DNA from: Porphyromonadaceae bacterium UBA3327
GTDB lineage: Bacteria > Bacteroidota > Bacteroidia > Bacteroidales > Muribaculaceae
DNA length: 26,423 bases
Assembly: GCA_002361155.1 (NCBI GenBank)
Contig: DERZ01000003.1
Location: forward strand, 436 to 26,858
Direction of reading: 5' to 3'
Shown: piece after piece, positions 23,775 through 26,423 of the stretch
Position numbering within the stretch: position 1 is the stretch's first letter
Layout of the letters: every line of letters begins with the position of its first letter
Translations under genes and position numbers: made by a program
Notes under the pieces: generated by a model
Seen by the model: only the letters and a program-made list of their open reading frames with translations
Told to the model about the DNA's origin: nothing
Database searches by the model: none

Positions 23775-24233
23775 TTACTCGGCTGTCTCTTCTTCGCGGA
23801 CAACCTCGAACTCCACTTCCTGAGCCACTTCCTTGTGGAAACGGATTGTGGCGGTGTAAACACCGATCTCCTTTACAGGGTTCTTGACCTCGATGAACTT
23901 GCGGTCCACAACGTGGCCGAGTTTTTCAAGGGCATCAGCCACCTGGGCTGCGCCTACAGAACCGAACACAGTGCCGGTGGCGCTGGTCTTGGCGGGAATA
24001 GTGAGTTTTACGCCCTCGATAGCCGCGGCTGCAGCCTGAGCCTCCTCGAGAATCTTGGCGATCTTGTGGGCACGCTGTCTCTGATCCTCTGCAAGACGCT
24101 TGAGAGCGGAGTCAGATGCGATGACGGCAAGACCCTGCGGAATGAGGTAATTACGGCCATAGCCGCTCTTAACCTCCACTACATCATCCTTATAACCTAA
24201 GCTGGGAATATTCTCCTTGAGTATTACTTTCAT
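23775..24233 (-). CDS. rplI: 50S ribosomal protein L9
   Basis: L9 binds 23S rRNA near the L1 stalk and helps keep the reading frame. The 152-residue product has the N-terminal domain signature MKVILKENIPSLGYKDDVVE and GYGRNYLIPQGLA, a central helix (about 42-75, Ala/Gln/Lys rich) and a C-terminal domain with the TGTVFGSVGAAQVADAL block. A Glu-rich tail ends it. It is the last gene of the S6-S18-L9 operon, 30 nt after rpsR, and is followed by a strong terminator. Confidence 0.97.
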   Translation of the reverse strand: MKVILKENIPSLGYKDDVVEVKSGYGRNYLIPQGLAVIASDSALKRLAEDQRQRAHKIAKILEEAQAAAAAIEGVKLTIPAKTSATGTVFGSVGAAQVADALEKLGHVVDRKFIEVKNPVKEIGVYTATIRFHKEVAQEVEFEVVREEETAE

Positions 24234-24263
24234 TTCTTTCTGCTTTATGATGGTTAACGATGA

Positions 24264-24530
24264 TTACTTCATGAGGTCAGTCACGTAGGGAAGAAGCGCC
24301 AGATGACGCGCACGCTTCACGGCCTGGGCCACACGGCGCTGGAATTTCAGCGAAGTACCGGTGATGCGGCGGGGAAGAATCTTGCCCTGCTCATTGAGGA
24401 ACTTCTTGAGGAATTCGGGATCCTTGTAGTCGATGTACTTGATACCGCTGCGTTTGAAACGGCAGTATTTTTTCTTTTTCGTATCTACGGTGAGAGGAGT
24501 GAGATAACGGATTTCGTTGTTTGCTGCCAT
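24264..24530 (-). CDS. rpsR: 30S ribosomal protein S18
   Basis: S18 binds the platform of the 30S subunit together with S6. The 88-residue product carries the family blocks [38 protein letters not shown] and [14 protein letters not shown]. The gene begins only 1 nt after the rpsF stop codon, fitting tight co-translation of the S6-S18 pair. Confidence 0.97.
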   Translation of the reverse strand: MAANNEIRYLTPLTVDTKKKKYCRFKRSGIKYIDYKDPEFLKKFLNEQGKILPRRITGTSLKFQRRVAQAVKRARHLALLPYVTDLMK

Positions 24531-24531
24531 T

Positions 24532-24924
24532 TTATGCCTCCTTTACTTCTTCTGTGGCCTCGGCGGGAGCTTCGGCGGGTTTCTCTGCTGCTTTCTGTGC
24601 TCTCAGTTTTCTGCGCTTGTCAGCGTACTCCTTGGCATATTTGTCAAGGCGGAATGTGAGGAAGCGGATCACGCGCTCATCGCGGCGGAACGCTGTCTCG
24701 AGGCGCTTCACGATGGTGGGCTCGGCATCGAACTCTACCATGCAGTAGAAGCCTGTGGATTTCTTCTGGATCGGATATGCCAGCTTGCGGAGACCCCAGA
24801 GCTCTTCGTTGACGATCTCTGCGTCGTTCTGCTTCAGCACATCCTTGAATTTCTCTACCGCTTCCTTCATCTGGTCATCAGACAAAACGGGAGTCAAAAT
24901 GAAAACGGTCTCGTAATGATTCAT
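24532..24924 (-). CDS. rpsF: 30S ribosomal protein S6
   Basis: S6 pairs with S18 on the 30S platform. With the start at 24924 the protein has 130 residues and the standard N-terminus [18 protein letters not shown], followed by [20 protein letters not shown] and [19 protein letters not shown]. The tail is rich in Ala, Glu and Pro (about 107-130), longer than in E. coli before modification. The frame is open for 16 more codons upstream, but those lie in the leader and do not look like S6. It opens the rpsF-rpsR-rplI operon behind a full consensus promoter. Confidence 0.96.
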   Translation of the reverse strand: MNHYETVFILTPVLSDDQMKEAVEKFKDVLKQNDAEIVNEELWGLRKLAYPIQKKSTGFYCMVEFDAEPTIVKRLETAFRRDERVIRFLTFRLDKYAKEYADKRRKLRAQKAAEKPAEAPAEATEEVKEA

Positions 24925-25000
24925 AATGTGATTTATTGTAATTTTATTGATTCTCACAAAATTACGGACCAATCCGACGGCTGTCCGCTCTTTTGCGATG

Positions 25001-25032
25001 CAAAGTTAACTCTTTTTTCTCATTTTTCCAAA
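25001..25032 (-). promoter_or_regulatory. Promoter of the rpsF-rpsR-rplI operon
   Basis: On the minus strand TTTG (25032-25029), a 20-nt spacer and TAACTTTG (25008-25001) match the Bacteroidota consensus completely. The start is predicted near 24994, giving a leader of about 70 nt. The leader can fold a small hairpin (CGGAC 24965-24969 with GTCCG 24983-24987). Confidence 0.78.
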
Positions 25033-25070
25033 TCCCCGCCACTCCACTTTCTTCCCTCAATGGCACCCTG

Positions 25071-25226
25071 TTCAGTGAAATTTATGCCAGTTATCTTGAT
25101 TTAATCGCCCAATATCTTGATATTTTAGACATCATTTCGTTACGCGACATAGCCTCGTCTCTTCTCATAACCCCGGTATATCTCAGCAGGATCAGAAAAA
25201 ATCTTGCTAAAAAATACGTCGAATAA
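25071..25226 (+). pseudogene. Remnant of a Crp/Fnr-type regulator (C-terminal helix-turn-helix only)
   Basis: The 51 codons before the TAA at 25224-25226 encode SEIYASYLDLIAQYLDIL, then SLRDIASSLLITPVYLSRIR and a Lys-rich end. This pattern closely resembles the end of Bacteroidota Crp/Fnr regulators, where the recognition helix reads IASYLGITPxxLSRIRK. The cyclic-nucleotide-binding domain, normally about 150 residues, is absent; the upstream DNA is the rpsF promoter region. There is no in-frame ATG ahead of the homologous part, only a TTG at 24993. I therefore call it a decayed or truncated gene. A short functional HTH peptide is a less likely alternative. Confidence 0.55.
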
Positions 25227-25263
25227 AACTTGTTTTATCCCGAAATCATTTTTTCTGCCGAAC

Positions 25264-25288
25264 TTTGCAAAGACATACTTTTTGCAAA
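25264..25288. repeat. Two identical TTTGCAAA palindromes
   Basis: TTTGCAAA occurs at 25264-25271 and 25281-25288, with a 17-bp period. Both are perfect 8-bp palindromes, and the first extends to CTTTGCAAAG. They lie in the gene-free stretch between the Crp-like remnant and the terminator at 25352. They may be operator half-sites or leftover promoter elements; nothing nearby shows which. The rest of 25227-25351 holds nothing I recognise. Confidence 0.6.
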
Positions 25289-25351
25289 TGAAGCATCTGG
25301 CTGCATTCATACTACCGTTTTCCGTTCACATCCATGATTGTTAAGAAACGT

Positions 25352-25395
25352 AAGAGTCCGGCGGGATGTCGCACAAGGCAACCCGCCGGACTCTT
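25352..25395. terminator. Strong terminator hairpin after the acyl-CoA dehydrogenase gene
   Basis: AAGAGTCCGGCGGG (25352-25365) pairs perfectly over 14 bp with CCCGCCGGACTCTT (25382-25395), with a 16-nt loop. It is 71 nt past the stop of the leftward acyl-CoA dehydrogenase gene. The better T-tract (TTTTATT) is on the plus strand, so it may also stop rightward transcription through the Crp-like remnant. Confidence 0.8.
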
Positions 25396-25466
25396 TTATT
25401 ATCTGTCCGAGACTCTTGAGCCAATATTTATATGCTCCAAGAATCTCTATCGTAGCAAGCCAATAA

Positions 25467-26423
25467 TCAGAAAGTATAGTTGGAGAGCTGATCAGGAGTG
25501 AAATTGGCGATGAAGTCAGCGTGCTTGGCCACCTCTGCCTGTCCATACTTCACGAACACTTCAAGCGAGCGGCGGAAATCGGCGCAACGGGTGGTATCCT
25601 CGAGCAGGAGATAACCCATCACGATGTAGCCGGCCATCTCGACAAGACGACGCGCCATGAAGTCAACATAGCCGGGGTCTCCAACACCGGTCACAGCTTC
25701 GACGGCAGCTGCATACTGCTGTGTCATAAACTCGAGAGTGCCCTTCGTTGCCTGATCTTCGGGAAGGCATTCCATAGAGCTATGCCCGTTGATCCATCCG
25801 AGGTAAGTACCGGTGGTGACGTGACGGATCGCCGCCACAACCTGCAACTGGGTCGTACCCTCATAGATGGAGGTGATGCGGGCGTCGCGATAGACACGCT
25901 CGCACGCGTAATCCTTCATGAAGCCGGAGCCGCCATGAATCTGGATGCAGTCGTAGGCATTCTGATTGGCGAATTCGGATGTCATACCCTTAGCCAGCGG
26001 GGTGAACGCGTCGGCGAGACGGCTGAACTCTTTCGCCTCCTTCTTCTCATCGACAGAAAGTTTGCGTTCTTTGGCGATATCGTCATAGATTTTGTACATA
26101 TCCACAAACCGTGTGCAGGCATAAAGTAGCGCGCGCGACGCATCAAGTTTGGCCTTCATCACCGAGAGAATCTCGCCTACGGCGGGGAATTCTATGATGG
26201 CCTTGCCGAACTGCTTGCGGTCGCGGGCATAAGCCAGGGCCTCGCGGTAAGCGTTCTCGCTCAGGCCGACGCTCTGTGCGGCTATGCCGAGACGCGCACC
26301 GTTCATAAGCGCCATCACATATTTGATAAGGCCCATGCGGCGAGAGCCGACAAGTTCAGCGGGCGCATCCTTGTAGACAAGCTCGCATGTGGGACTTCCC
26401 TTGATACCCATCTTGTTCTCGAT
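25467..26423 (-). CDS. Acyl-CoA dehydrogenase, C-terminal part (5' end outside window)
   Basis: The 318 visible residues are the C-terminal part of an FAD-dependent acyl-CoA dehydrogenase, which oxidises an acyl-CoA to the 2-enoyl-CoA and passes electrons to electron-transfer flavoprotein. The frame runs past the internal Met at 26411 to the window edge (IENK precedes MGIKGSPTCEL), so the gene is cut. Visible family blocks are ALAYARDRKQFGKAI, DCIQIHGGSGFMKDYACER and SIYEGTTQLQ, whose Glu is in the place of the catalytic base. About 115 residues follow as an extra C-terminal helical domain (from about GTYLGWINGHSSM), as in the larger acyl-CoA dehydrogenases of the DmdC type. Substrate chain length is not readable. 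Confidence 0.92.
   Translation of the reverse strand: MENKMGIKGSPTCELVYKDAPAELVGSRRMGLIKYVMALMNGARLGIAAQSVGLSENAYREALAYARDRKQFGKAIIEFPAVGEILSVMKAKLDASRALLYACTRFVDMYKIYDDIAKERKLSVDEKKEAKEFSRLADAFTPLAKGMTSEFANQNAYDCIQIHGGSGFMKDYACERVYRDARITSIYEGTTQLQVVAAIRHVTTGTYLGWINGHSSMECLPEDQATKGTLEFMTQQYAAAVEAVTGVGDPGYVDFMARRLVEMAGYIVMGYLLLEDTTRCADFRRSLEVFVKYGQAEVAKHADFIANFTPDQLSNYTF

Noticed and set aside
24925..24972. Longer rpsF start at 24972
   Set aside because: The added residues lie in the leader; [10 protein letters not shown] is the usual S6 beginning.
25307..25546. 79-codon minus-strand frame near the terminator
   Set aside because: It spans the terminator hairpin and the end of the acyl-CoA dehydrogenase gene in another frame; a chance frame.

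Overview
The window looks like chromosomal DNA from a Bacteroidales bacterium, possibly Muribaculaceae; the family-level guess is inference. Three things point to Bacteroidota. The promoters match the TTTG-N19/20-TAnnTTTG pattern rather than the E. coli -35/-10 pattern. The gene families are typical of the phylum (DUF5606, DUF4835, TonB-dependent receptors with a carboxypeptidase-regulatory N-domain, a NusB much longer than the proteobacterial one). The gene order dnaN-exonuclease-coaBC-DUF4835-recN-rlmB is familiar from this phylum. I see no tRNA, rRNA, CRISPR array, insertion sequence or phage gene.

Left part (1-4.8 kb): luxS (+) converges on, and overlaps by 17 nt, an MscS-type channel gene (-). 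The channel gene and the ybaK-type deacylase gene (+) diverge from a 250-bp region carrying two back-to-back consensus promoters. ybaK in turn overlaps the 3' end of htpG (-) by 29 nt.

Middle part (4.8-13.0 kb): two divergent outer-membrane uptake operons. Leftward is a 913-residue TonB-dependent receptor followed 6 nt later by a 685-residue lipoprotein with OB-fold-like domains, ending at a hairpin. Rightward is a Sec-exported DUF362 protein followed by a compact 620-residue TonB-dependent receptor, also ending at a hairpin. They share a 443-bp intergenic region with a good leftward promoter, a 12-bp inverted repeat and an imperfect direct repeat. The substrates cannot be told from sequence. 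This is the least understood functional module here.

Right part (13.0-25 kb): three leftward housekeeping operons, each with its own consensus promoter. First in transcription order is rpsF-rpsR-rplI (ribosomal proteins S6, S18, L9), ending at a strong bidirectional terminator. Next is dnaN-exonuclease-coaBC-DUF4835-recN-rlmB (clamp, repair, CoA synthesis, rRNA methylation). Last is nusB-yajC-ybbR-coaE-DUF5606. The NusB here seems to carry an internal duplication of its N-terminal region. Two CoA-biosynthesis genes (coaBC, coaE) fall in neighbouring operons.

Right edge (25.0-26.4 kb): a plus-strand fragment encodes only what looks like the C-terminal helix-turn-helix of a Crp/Fnr-type regulator, with no visible ATG and no cNMP-binding domain. 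Next come two identical TTTGCAAA palindromes, a 14-bp-stem terminator hairpin, and the C-terminal 318 residues of an acyl-CoA dehydrogenase cut by the window end.
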